Source of the DNA: JAVVHH01 sp965199665
GTDB lineage: Bacteria; Pseudomonadota; Alphaproteobacteria; Acetobacterales; Acetobacteraceae
Assembly (NCBI GenBank): GCA_965199665.1
Contig: OZ241208.1
Span: 3,596,001-3,660,000 of the forward strand
Length of the DNA stretch: 64,000 nucleotides
Direction of reading: 5' to 3'
This document shows positions 8,279 through 15,124 of the stretch, one piece after another. The notes beneath the pieces were generated by a model. The model was not told where the DNA came from and made no database searches. It saw only the letters and a program-made list of their open reading frames with translations. The position numbers were made by a program, and so were the translations under genes. Numbering within the stretch: the stretch's first letter is position 1; the number at the start of each line of letters is the position of its first letter.

Positions 8279-9559
8279 TCAGGCGGCGAGGCGTTCGGGG
8301 TTGAAGCTGGCGTAGCGAGCCAAAGCGAGGTCGGCCGACTCGATGTCGGGCGTGCGGCCGGACACCAGGTCGGCGAGCACGCGGGCGGAACCGCAGGACA
8401 TGGTCCAGCCCAGCGTGCCGTGGCCCGTGTTGGTGAACAGGTTGGGCAGCGACGTCGGGCCGACGATGGGCGTGCCGTCGGGGGTCATGGGACGCAGGCC
8501 GGTCCAGAACTTGGCTTGCGACAGGTCCCCGCCATCCGGGAACAGGTCGTGCACCGAATGCTCCAGCGTGCGGCGGCGTGGGGCGCGAAGACGGCGGCTG
8601 AAGCCGGCCAGCTCGGCGGTTCCGCCGACGCGGATGCGGTCGCCGAGCCGGGTGATGCCGATTTTGAAGGTTTCGTCCATCACGGTCGACACGGGCGCGC
8701 CCTGCGCTTCCGTGATCGGCAGCGTCAGCGAGTAGCCCTTCACCGGGTAGACCGGCAGGCGCAGGCCGAGCGGCCAGAGCAGCGCGGGCGAGTACGAGCC
8801 CAAAGCGACGACGTAACGGTCGGCCGTCAACAAACCGGTCGCGGTCTCGACGCCGGCAATGGCGCCGTTCTCGGCGCGTAGACGATTGATGGCGACACCG
8901 TAGCGGAAGCTGACGCCCGCCGCTTCCGCCAACTTCGCCAAGCGTTGGGTGAACAGGTGTGCGTCACCGGTTTCGTCGCCGGGCAGGCGCAGGCCACCGA
9001 CAAACTTATCTTTTACCCGGGCGAGCGCCGGCTCGGCACCGACACACCCGGCCTGGTCCAGCACCTCGTAGGGCACGCCGAACTCGTCCAGCACGGCGGT
9101 GTCGCTACCGATGTGGTCGAGCTGCTTCTGCATGCGGAACAGCTGCAGGGTGCCGCGCTCGCGGTGGTCGTATTCGATGCCGGTCTCCGCCCGCAGCGCC
9201 TGCAGCACGTCGCGGCTATACTCGGCCAAGCGGACCATGCGGACCTTGTTGAGGTGGTAGGCCGGCTCCGTGCAGTTGGCCAGCATCTGGGCGAGCCACC
9301 AGCCGAGCCGGGCGTCGGCGCGCGGCCAGATCACGAAGGGCCGGTGCCGCATCAGCAACCACTTCATCGCCTTGAGCGGGATCCCGGGTGCCGCCCACGG
9401 CGCCGAGTAACCCGGCGAGACTTGGCCGGCATTGGCGAACGACGTCTCCAGCCCGGCGCCTTCCTGCCGGTCGACCACCTCGACCTCATGGCCGGCGCGG
9501 GCAAGGTAGTACGCCGAGGTGATGCCGACCACGCCGGCGCCGAGCACCAGGACCCTCAT
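8279..9559 (-). CDS. dadA: D-amino acid dehydrogenase (FAD), small subunit type
   Basis: A 426-residue flavoprotein that oxidises D-alanine and other D-amino acids to the 2-oxo acid, passing electrons to the respiratory chain at the inner membrane. The N-terminal FAD motif is VLGAGVVGITSAYYLARAGH. The typical DadA block ETSFANAGQVSPGYSAPWAAPG follows, and the C-terminus has GLRPMTPDGTPIVG and NTGHGTLGWTMSCGSARVLADL. The frame is open far upstream, but ATG 9559 fits the family N-terminus and overlaps the alr stop as ATGA. Length matches the family. With alr it gives the two steps L-Ala to D-Ala to pyruvate. Confidence 0.95.
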   Translation of the reverse strand: MRVLVLGAGVVGITSAYYLARAGHEVEVVDRQEGAGLETSFANAGQVSPGYSAPWAAPGIPLKAMKWLLMRHRPFVIWPRADARLGWWLAQMLANCTEPAYHLNKVRMVRLAEYSRDVLQALRAETGIEYDHRERGTLQLFRMQKQLDHIGSDTAVLDEFGVPYEVLDQAGCVGAEPALARVKDKFVGGLRLPGDETGDAHLFTQRLAKLAEAAGVSFRYGVAINRLRAENGAIAGVETATGLLTADRYVVALGSYSPALLWPLGLRLPVYPVKGYSLTLPITEAQGAPVSTVMDETFKIGITRLGDRIRVGGTAELAGFSRRLRAPRRRTLEHSVHDLFPDGGDLSQAKFWTGLRPMTPDGTPIVGPTSLPNLFTNTGHGTLGWTMSCGSARVLADLVSGRTPDIESADLALARYASFNPERLAA

Positions 9560-10788
9560 GCCGCGTCGCCCGCGGCGCGGTAGACACGATGGTAGCGTTG
9601 ACCAAGGCTGGTCAGGACCTCGTAGCCGATCGTCCCCGCCTCGGCGGCGACGGCGTCCACGCCGCGATGTGGCCCGATCAACTCCACGGTGTCTCCTTCG
9701 TTCAAAGCGCCGTCCGGCAGGGTGGATGCGTCCAGCACGATGCTGTCCATGGAGATGCGGCCCATGATTGGCAGCGCAACGTCGCCGAACCAGGCAGCGC
9801 CCTGGTTGCTGCCGCTGCGCAGGTAGCCATCGGCGTAACCGACGGCGATCGTGGCCAGGCGGGCGGGCGCGGTGGTGCGGGCCGTGTGGCCGTAGCCGAC
9901 CGGCGTGCCAGCCGGGACGTCGCGGCACTGGACCACCTTGGCGTCGAGCCGGATGACGGGCTGCATCGGATTCCGCACGCCGGTAACGGGTGCCACGCCA
10001 TACAGGGCGGCGCCGGGCCGGACCAGGTCGTAGTGGAACGGGGCGCCGAGAAAAATGCCGGAGGAGGCGGCCAGCGTGGCGGCCGTGTTCGGGAAAAGGG
10101 CGCGCGCCCTCTCGAAACGCGCGCGCTGTTCTGCATTTGCCGGGTCGTCCGGCGTATCGGCGCAGGCAAGGTGGCTCATCACATGGGTCAACGCCAGCGG
10201 CCCTAATTGGTCGCGCGCCCGTGGCAGATCAGCGGCGGGGAGGCCGAAGCGGGCCATGCCGGTGTCGATCTGCAGGATGGCGGGCAGGCGACGCCCGACG
10301 GCGCGCGCCTGATCGGCCCACCGCCCGAGTTGAGCAAGGCTGTTGCTGACCGGGATGATGTTGCCGGCCACGCACTCGGGCTCGCCTCCGGCGAATACGC
10401 CGTGCATGACGGCGATGACGGCCTCGCGCGGAATAACGCGGCGGACGGCCAGCGCTTCCTCGAGATGGGCGACGAAGAAGAAGCGGCATCCCGCCTCGAA
10501 CAGCGCGGGAGCCACTTGCGCGGCGCCGAGCCCGTAGGCATCGGCTTTCACGACAGCGGCGCAGGCCGCGCCCTTGGTCAGTGCGGCCGAGGCGGCAGGA
10601 TCTCTCGTTGCGACCAATGACGTCGGGTCGATCGGCACGGCGCGTGCCCCGGTCGCGCGGCCGACGAGGGCGGTGAGCGTGCGGTAGTTATCGGCGACCG
10701 CGACCAGGTCGATGGTCAACATCGCGCCCGCCGCGCTGTCGCGAGCAAGGGCGGCTGGGCGGGCCAGCCGAGGGATGGCGAGGTTCAC
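9556..10788 (-). CDS. alr: Alanine racemase (PLP)
   Basis: It interconverts L- and D-alanine, supplying D-Ala for peptidoglycan and, with the coupled dadA, feeding alanine catabolism. The PLP lysine is in VVKADAYGLG. The C-terminal domain carries VGYGHTAR, TIAVGYADGY and GRISMDS, the usual active-site and dimer-contact elements. The segment between the first strand and the lysine is longer than usual (an Ala/Thr-rich insert). The start is uncertain. GTG 10788 gives 410 residues beginning MNLAIPRLARPA and is my choice. GTG 10887 would add 33 residues and ATG 10722 would give 388. None has a strong Shine-Dalgarno. The pairing with dadA suggests the catabolic (DadX) role, though it may be the only racemase. 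Confidence 0.92.
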   Translation of the reverse strand: MNLAIPRLARPAALARDSAAGAMLTIDLVAVADNYRTLTALVGRATGARAVPIDPTSLVATRDPAASAALTKGAACAAVVKADAYGLGAAQVAPALFEAGCRFFFVAHLEEALAVRRVIPREAVIAVMHGVFAGGEPECVAGNIIPVSNSLAQLGRWADQARAVGRRLPAILQIDTGMARFGLPAADLPRARDQLGPLALTHVMSHLACADTPDDPANAEQRARFERARALFPNTAATLAASSGIFLGAPFHYDLVRPGAALYGVAPVTGVRNPMQPVIRLDAKVVQCRDVPAGTPVGYGHTARTTAPARLATIAVGYADGYLRSGSNQGAAWFGDVALPIMGRISMDSIVLDASTLPDGALNEGDTVELIGPHRGVDAVAAEAGTIGYEVLTSLGQRYHRVYRAAGDAA

Positions 10789-10991
10789 GGCCGAGTTTGG
10801 CGAGCGGTCGGGTCCGGCGCGAACCGGTGCGGCGATACGATCATCGGTGATGCACCGTGGCACCGAACCGCCGGTTTCAACAAGCACTTCTCGCCAGCCG
10901 AAGCCCGCTTCCGAGTGGGCGCTTGCTGAAATGCCGGGTCGGGATCGTCTCCGCCAGGCTGCCGGGCAGAAGCTCGGCTTAGTACGGGGGC

Positions 10992-11333
10992 CTAGTGCCC
11001 CATCAGCCCGGAGGTGATCTGCTCATTGATGCCGATCAGGAAGGACAGGTCGGGCGTCTTGGCGGCGTGTTCACGCTGGATGGTCATGCCGATGGAGACG
11101 ATGGAGGCGCGCAGGCTGGCGGGCAGCGCGTTGTCGGGGTCGCGGAGCGCGATCACGAGCGAGGTCCAGAGCATGCTGTTATCGGCCAAGGCGCGGAGAC
11201 GATCCAGATCCGTACTGGTCTGGGCGTGGCGCAGGGCGGCCGTGGCGCGGCGGAACACGTCGGCTTCCTGTTCGCGCAGGTTACGGTCCGCCGAGCGCGC
11301 CTTGTAGGCGCGGGTGGCAATCAGGCCATGCAT
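10992..11333 (-). CDS. flaF: Flagellar biosynthesis regulator FlaF
   Basis: A 113-residue cytoplasmic protein (MHGLIATRAYKA...) of the FlaF family, made only with alphaproteobacterial flagellins. Conserved features include the early Ala-Tyr segment, a central LWTSLVIALRDPDNALP helix and a C-terminal NEQITSGL. In Caulobacter FlaF is required for flagellin production and works with FlbT after transcription. ATG 11333 is preferred over the longer frame because it matches the family start. The start overlaps the end of flbT by 13 bp, so the two are translationally coupled. Order flagellin, flbT, flaF on one strand fits co-regulation. Confidence 0.9.
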   Translation of the reverse strand: MHGLIATRAYKARSADRNLREQEADVFRRATAALRHAQTSTDLDRLRALADNSMLWTSLVIALRDPDNALPASLRASIVSIGMTIQREHAAKTPDLSFLIGINEQITSGLMGH

Positions 11334-11770
11334 GAAGCGGACTCCGTCGGCTCGGTCGTGGGCTCGGTGGGGCCAACGGTTCGGCCGAGCAAGGCGTCCT
11401 CGTGGCGGATGATGCGGCGAGCGAGCTTGAGCGCGGCGTAACATTCGTCGGCTTCGGCCGCGGCCAAGGCGCGATCAAGGATTTCGCGTGCCAAGGCGGA
11501 GGTGGTGGCGCTCTTGAAGGCGGCGGTCAGCGCGCGGGCATTCTCCAGACCACGGGCCCGCTCGTCATCGGTGCCGATGTAGGCCGATTGCAGAGCGAAA
11601 TAGAGGCGGCGCGCGGGCGTGTCGGCCGCTTCGGGCGACATGATCTGCTTGCCGAACAGGAAGCGGGCGTGCGCGGTTAGTTCGATACGCGCTTTTGTGC
11701 GGAAACGGATGGGAGCGCCGTTGATGATCATCGTCTCCCCTTGCCGCAGTTCCAGAACGAGGTTCGACAT
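11321..11770 (-). CDS. flbT: Flagellin mRNA translation/stability regulator FlbT
   Basis: A 149-residue protein (MSNLVLELRQGETMIINGAP) of the FlbT family. In Caulobacter FlbT binds the 5' leader of flagellin mRNA and limits its translation and half-life until the hook is finished. The typical start block GETMIINGAPIRF is present, followed by LFGKQIMSPEAADTPARRLYFALQSAYIG. ATG 11770 was chosen over the frame's first Met at 11803 because it starts the conserved block. Its target flagellin gene is immediately upstream, separated by a GC-rich stem-loop, and flaF overlaps its 3' end. Confidence 0.92.
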   Translation of the reverse strand: MSNLVLELRQGETMIINGAPIRFRTKARIELTAHARFLFGKQIMSPEAADTPARRLYFALQSAYIGTDDERARGLENARALTAAFKSATTSALAREILDRALAAAEADECYAALKLARRIIRHEDALLGRTVGPTEPTTEPTESASCMA

Positions 11771-11809
11771 ACTGTCAGCCTCTAGCTTTCGAAATGGATC
11801 CAAAAGGGA

Positions 11810-11836
11810 CCCGGCGGCGGTGTTGCCGCCGCCGGG
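11810..11836 (-). terminator. Strong stem-loop directly after the flagellin gene
   Basis: A perfect 11-bp inverted repeat (CCCGGCGGCGG, 5-base loop, CCGCCGCCGGG) begins 7 bp after the flagellin stop. On the minus strand it is followed by TCCCTTTTGG, a weak T-tract. It is likely to end most flagellin transcripts or protect their 3' ends, letting only a fraction read into flbT-flaF. Confidence 0.75.
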
Positions 11837-11842
11837 CTAGTT

Positions 11843-12745
11843 TTACTTGAACAGGCTGAGCAGAGCCTGCGGCGCCTGGTTCGCCAGCGACAGGGACTGG
11901 GTGCCCAGCTGCTGACGGATCTGCAGCGCCTGCAGGTTGGCCGACTCCTTGCTCAGGTCGGCATCGATGAGGGCACCGAGGCCGGCGTTGAGGCTGTCGA
12001 TCTTGTTCGAGTTGAACGAGATCGTCGCATCCAGCAGGTTGCTGTCCGAACCAGCCTGGTTGAGGTTGGTCAAAACGGCCGACTGGATGGTGGAGAAGCT
12101 GCTCGCAGCGCCCGACGTCGAGGCCAGAGCGTTTGCGGCCGCGGTTTGCGTGGCGGTACCGGAGAAGGTATCGACACCGGCAGCGCTCCGCGTGAAGCTC
12201 AGCCCGATGAGGCCGGCCAGCGAGGACGCAACCGTGCTGCTGTCTTCGGCCGTCAGCGTGCTGGTGGAGCCCGTGTCGCTGTTGATCACGTTCTGGTTGG
12301 ACGCCGAGCCCGTGACGCCGGTTTTACCGAGCAGCGTCTGCCCGTTGTAGACGGATCCATCGACCGCGTTCGCGACGTTCGTCACCAAGGCCTTGAATGC
12401 GGTGACATACTGGTCGCGCTGGTCGCTGGAGATGCTCTGGTTGCCGATATCGACGAGCAGCTGCTTCGCCTGCCCGACGTAATCCGACACCTTCGTGAGG
12501 CTGTTCACCGCGGTGCCGACCAGACCCTTGGCACTGCCGAGCTGCTGGTTGACGGCCGACAGTGCCCCGACGTCGGCTCGCACCTTCTGGGCGACGGCGA
12601 AGGCGGCACCATCGTCCGTCGCGTCGGCGACGCGATAGCCGGTGCTGATACGCTTCTGCGTCTTTTCCAGGGAGGTGTTGGTCGCGTTGAGGGACTGGAG
12701 AGCGACCTGGGCCGCGATGTTGGTGTTTACGGAGTTGAGTGACAT
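11843..12745 (-). CDS. Flagellin
   Basis: A 300-residue filament subunit exported by the flagellar type III system. The N-terminal D0/D1 helices are clear (MSLNSVNTNIAAQVALQSLN, then STGYRVADATDDGAAFAVAQ), as is the C-terminal D1/D0 pair ending QALLSLFK. The central part (about 150-220) is short and rich in Ser, Thr and Ala. It is a compact alphaproteobacterial flagellin without large outer domains. There is a Shine-Dalgarno-like AAGAAGG about 9 bp before the ATG. A near-CtrA site lies 77-91 bp upstream. No other flagellar structural genes are in the window. The neighbours flbT and flaF regulate its mRNA. Confidence 0.97.
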   Translation of the reverse strand: MSLNSVNTNIAAQVALQSLNATNTSLEKTQKRISTGYRVADATDDGAAFAVAQKVRADVGALSAVNQQLGSAKGLVGTAVNSLTKVSDYVGQAKQLLVDIGNQSISSDQRDQYVTAFKALVTNVANAVDGSVYNGQTLLGKTGVTGSASNQNVINSDTGSTSTLTAEDSSTVASSLAGLIGLSFTRSAAGVDTFSGTATQTAAANALASTSGAASSFSTIQSAVLTNLNQAGSDSNLLDATISFNSNKIDSLNAGLGALIDADLSKESANLQALQIRQQLGTQSLSLANQAPQALLSLFK

Positions 12746-12821
12746 GTTGAAGTGCCTTCTTGCCTAATCATCAGATCAAGCCCCCGTTTTGTTGGGCTGA
12801 CGTGAATATGCCTCCAAGGTC

Positions 12822-12836
12822 TTAACGGTCAGTAAA
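12822..12836 (-). promoter_or_regulatory. Near-consensus CtrA-type half-site upstream of flagellin
   Basis: The minus strand reads TTTA-N7-TTAA (7 of the 8 fixed bases of TTAA-N7-TTAA), located 77-91 bp before the flagellin start. That is nearly the same distance as the perfect site before the RTX gene. It overlaps the mutY stop codon. The match is imperfect and could be chance. Confidence 0.3.
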
Positions 12837-13886
12837 TTGCGCCGGATGTTTTTGAGCCAGCGCAATGCATCGCCGCATGACCGTGGGCAGCGCCTCGCCC
12901 GCCAGCGCCACCACAGGCCGCTGCAGACCCGCCGCCTCGATACGCGGCACGGCGGCGGCATACACGTCCGCGAACAACTCGAAATGGGTGAAGCCGTGTC
13001 GCGCCGTGCCGGCCAGGCGCCAGGGTGCGGGCTGCGGCGCGTGGGCCAGGATCTCATCCCCCGCGAACGGGTCGGCGCGCCAGGCAGGGCCGGGCAGCTC
13101 GAGCATCCCGGCCAGCAACCCGGTCGGTGGCCGGCGCGCGAGCAGAACGGCGCCGCTTTCGTCCTCCAGCCAGAAGTGCACGCCGTAGCGAGACGGCCGG
13201 GCGGCCTTGGGCGCCTTGACCGGCAGCAGGGCGGCGGTGCCGGCGCGCCGGGCCAGGCAGGGGTCGTGCCACGGGCACAGCACGCAGGCGGGTGCGCGCG
13301 GGGTGCAGACGGTGGCGCCGAGGTCGAACAAGGCCTGGGTGAAATCGGACGGACGGGCGATGGCCGCCGGGTCGGTGCCCAGGCTGCGCGCGGCGGCGGC
13401 GATGGCGGCGCGGGCGGCCGGGAGCGGGCGGTCGACCGCGAAGACGCGGGCGGCCACGCGCTCGACGTTGCCGTCCACCGGCACGGCCGGGATGCCCCAG
13501 GCGATGCTGCCGATGGCGGCGGCCGTGTACTCCCCGATGCCAGGCAGGGCGCGCAACCCGGCGAGGTCGCGCGGGAAGCCGCCGGCGGCCGAGACCAGCT
13601 GGGCGCAGCGGTGCAGATTGCGCGCGCGGGCGTAGTAGCCCAGTCCGGCCCAGGCCTGCAGCACCGAGTCCTCGTCCGCCGCGGCCAGCGCGTCCACGGT
13701 GGGGAAGCGCTGCAGAAAGCGGCAGAAGAACGGGCGCACTGTCGCCACCGTGGTCTGCTGCAGCATGATCTCCGAGAGCCAAACGCGATACGGATCCGGC
13801 GTCTCGTCGCCCACGGCGCGCCATGGCATGGTGCGGCGGTGCCGGTCGTACCACTGCAGGAGGGCGGCGGCGGGTGGCGGCGGCAT
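12822..13886 (-). CDS. mutY: A/G-specific adenine glycosylase
   Basis: A 354-residue base-excision repair enzyme that removes adenine mispaired with 8-oxoguanine. It has MPWR near the N-terminus, the catalytic segment LSEIMLQQTTVATV, the helix-hairpin-helix ALPGIGEYTAAAIGSIAWG with the catalytic Asp in VDGNVERV, and a [4Fe-4S] loop with Cys spacing C-x6-C-x2-C-x5-C (CTPRAPACVLCPWHDPC). A C-terminal Nudix-like domain (FWLEDESGAVLLARRP) recognises 8-oxoG. ATG 13886 matches the family start and lies only 9 bp from the divergent DUF721 gene, so the two must share an overlapping promoter region. Confidence 0.96.
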   Translation of the reverse strand: MPPPPAAALLQWYDRHRRTMPWRAVGDETPDPYRVWLSEIMLQQTTVATVRPFFCRFLQRFPTVDALAAADEDSVLQAWAGLGYYARARNLHRCAQLVSAAGGFPRDLAGLRALPGIGEYTAAAIGSIAWGIPAVPVDGNVERVAARVFAVDRPLPAARAAIAAAARSLGTDPAAIARPSDFTQALFDLGATVCTPRAPACVLCPWHDPCLARRAGTAALLPVKAPKAARPSRYGVHFWLEDESGAVLLARRPPTGLLAGMLELPGPAWRADPFAGDEILAHAPQPAPWRLAGTARHGFTHFELFADVYAAAVPRIEAAGLQRPVVALAGEALPTVMRRCIALAQKHPAQFTDR

Positions 13887-13895
13887 GGAGGCGGT

Positions 13896-14444
13896 ATGGC
13901 GAGCGAGAAGGCGCCCGGCAAGCAGAAGGACGTTGGCCCGGCCGCTGTGCCCGCGCAGGGAGCAGCGCGTTTCTGGGGCGGCCCGCGGTCGATCGGGTCG
14001 CTGTTGCCGGCCGTCACGCGCCCGGCGTTCCGCTCCCGCTCCGCCTCCGCGGCGCAGTTGATGGCCGACTGGCCCGCCATCGTGGGGCCCGCGCTCGCCC
14101 GGGCCAGTGCGCCGCGCCAGCTCAGCCGGACGACGCTGACGCTGGCCTGCAGCGGGCCGATCGCGCTGGAGCTGCAGCATCTGGCGGGCGAACTCGCGGC
14201 GCGGATCAACGGGCATTACGGGCGAACGGTGGTGGAGCAATTCCGCTTTATCCAGGCGTCGGCGCCGTCCGCCGCGGGTCCGCTCGCGCCGCCGCCCGCG
14301 CCGGCGCCCCCGGTGGCGGTGCCCGGCCTGCCCGCCGGCGCGTTGCGCGACGCCCTGGCCTCGCTTGGCGGCGCCGTTGCGCAGGCGGCGGCCGCGCCGC
14401 CCCAGCGGCCCCGTGCGAGCAAGCGCCCCGCGCGGGATGCTTGA
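13896..14444 (+). CDS. DUF721 / DciA-like protein
   Basis: A 182-residue basic protein. Residues about 45-115 form the DUF721 core (LMADWPAIVGPALARASAPRQL, then LQHLAGELAARINGHYG). DUF721 proteins include DciA, the ancestral loader of the DnaB replicative helicase in bacteria lacking DnaC. That role is likely but not shown here. The C-terminus is low-complexity Pro/Ala-rich and ends in a Lys/Arg tail, probably disordered. Divergent to mutY and followed by a dsbA-like gene and smc, an arrangement shared by many alphaproteobacteria. ATG 13896 is the first in-frame start clear of mutY. Confidence 0.85.
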   Translation: MASEKAPGKQKDVGPAAVPAQGAARFWGGPRSIGSLLPAVTRPAFRSRSASAAQLMADWPAIVGPALARASAPRQLSRTTLTLACSGPIALELQHLAGELAARINGHYGRTVVEQFRFIQASAPSAAGPLAPPPAPAPPVAVPGLPAGALRDALASLGGAVAQAAAAPPQRPRASKRPARDA

Positions 14445-14499
14445 CGAAGGCGCGGGTGGCGGAGGCATAAAGCGCCGTCCCATCTCTTCGAGGCCGTCC

Positions 14500-15117
14500 A
14501 TGCCGACTCGCCGCACCCTGCTCGCCGCCAGCCTGCTGCTCCCCGCCACCGGGCTGCTCGCGCCGCCCGCCCGCGCGGAGGACGCCGATCCGCGCCTGGC
14601 CGAGCGCGCGATCGGCAACGCGGACGCCAAGGTCACGGTGCAGGAGTATTTCAGCCTCACCTGCACCCACTGCGCCGCGTTCCAGAAAGAGACCTTTCCG
14701 CGCGTCAAGGCCGAGCTGATCGACACCGGCAAGATCCGCTACATCTGGCGCGACTACCCGCTCGACCAGCTCGCGCTCTACGCCGCCATGGTCGCGCGCG
14801 CGCTGCCGCCGGAGCGCTACGAGCCGTTCGTGACGGCGCTGCTGGCCACGCAGGATCGCTGGGCGTTCAACCGGTCGGCCAACCCGGTGGAGGAACTCGC
14901 CAAGCTCGCCATGCTGGCCGGCATGGCGCGCACGACCTTCGACGCCACCGTGCGCGACGACAAGCTCAAGCAGTTCGTGCTGGAGCAGCAATCGGCCGGC
15001 GAGAAGCAGTATGGCGTGAGCAGCACGCCGACCTTCGTGATCAACGGCAAGGCCAATGCCGGCGCCATGTCGTTCGAGAATTTCAGCAAGGCCGTGGACG
15101 CGGCAACCGCCGCCTGA
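14500..15117 (+). CDS. DsbA-family thiol:disulfide oxidoreductase (exported)
   Basis: A 205-residue thioredoxin-fold protein. The N-terminus has a twin-arginine-like signal (MPTRRTLLAASLLLPATG, cleaved near ARA-ED), then the active-site CTHC in YFSLTCTHCAAFQKETFP, and the cis-Pro loop in VSSTPTFVING. This is the DsbA/BdbD-like subgroup without a large inserted helix domain. It should catalyse disulfide formation in the periplasm. ATG 14500 starts the signal peptide; the frame is open upstream inside DUF721 coding sequence but that is an artefact of GC bias. The stop is 7 bp before the smc start, so the two are probably co-transcribed. Confidence 0.92.
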   Translation: MPTRRTLLAASLLLPATGLLAPPARAEDADPRLAERAIGNADAKVTVQEYFSLTCTHCAAFQKETFPRVKAELIDTGKIRYIWRDYPLDQLALYAAMVARALPPERYEPFVTALLATQDRWAFNRSANPVEELAKLAMLAGMARTTFDATVRDDKLKQFVLEQQSAGEKQYGVSSTPTFVINGKANAGAMSFENFSKAVDAATAA

Positions 15118-15124
15118 CCCATCG

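Noticed and set aside
10888..10991. Extra gene between alr and flaF
   Set aside because: No frame with a plausible start and composition fits; it is more likely alr upstream sequence.
12837..13895. Long plus-strand frame opposite mutY, in frame with the DUF721 gene
   Set aside because: It is the mirror of mutY coding sequence; the composition is Gly/Arg-rich with no family likeness, while mutY has all its motifs. The real plus-strand gene begins at 13896.
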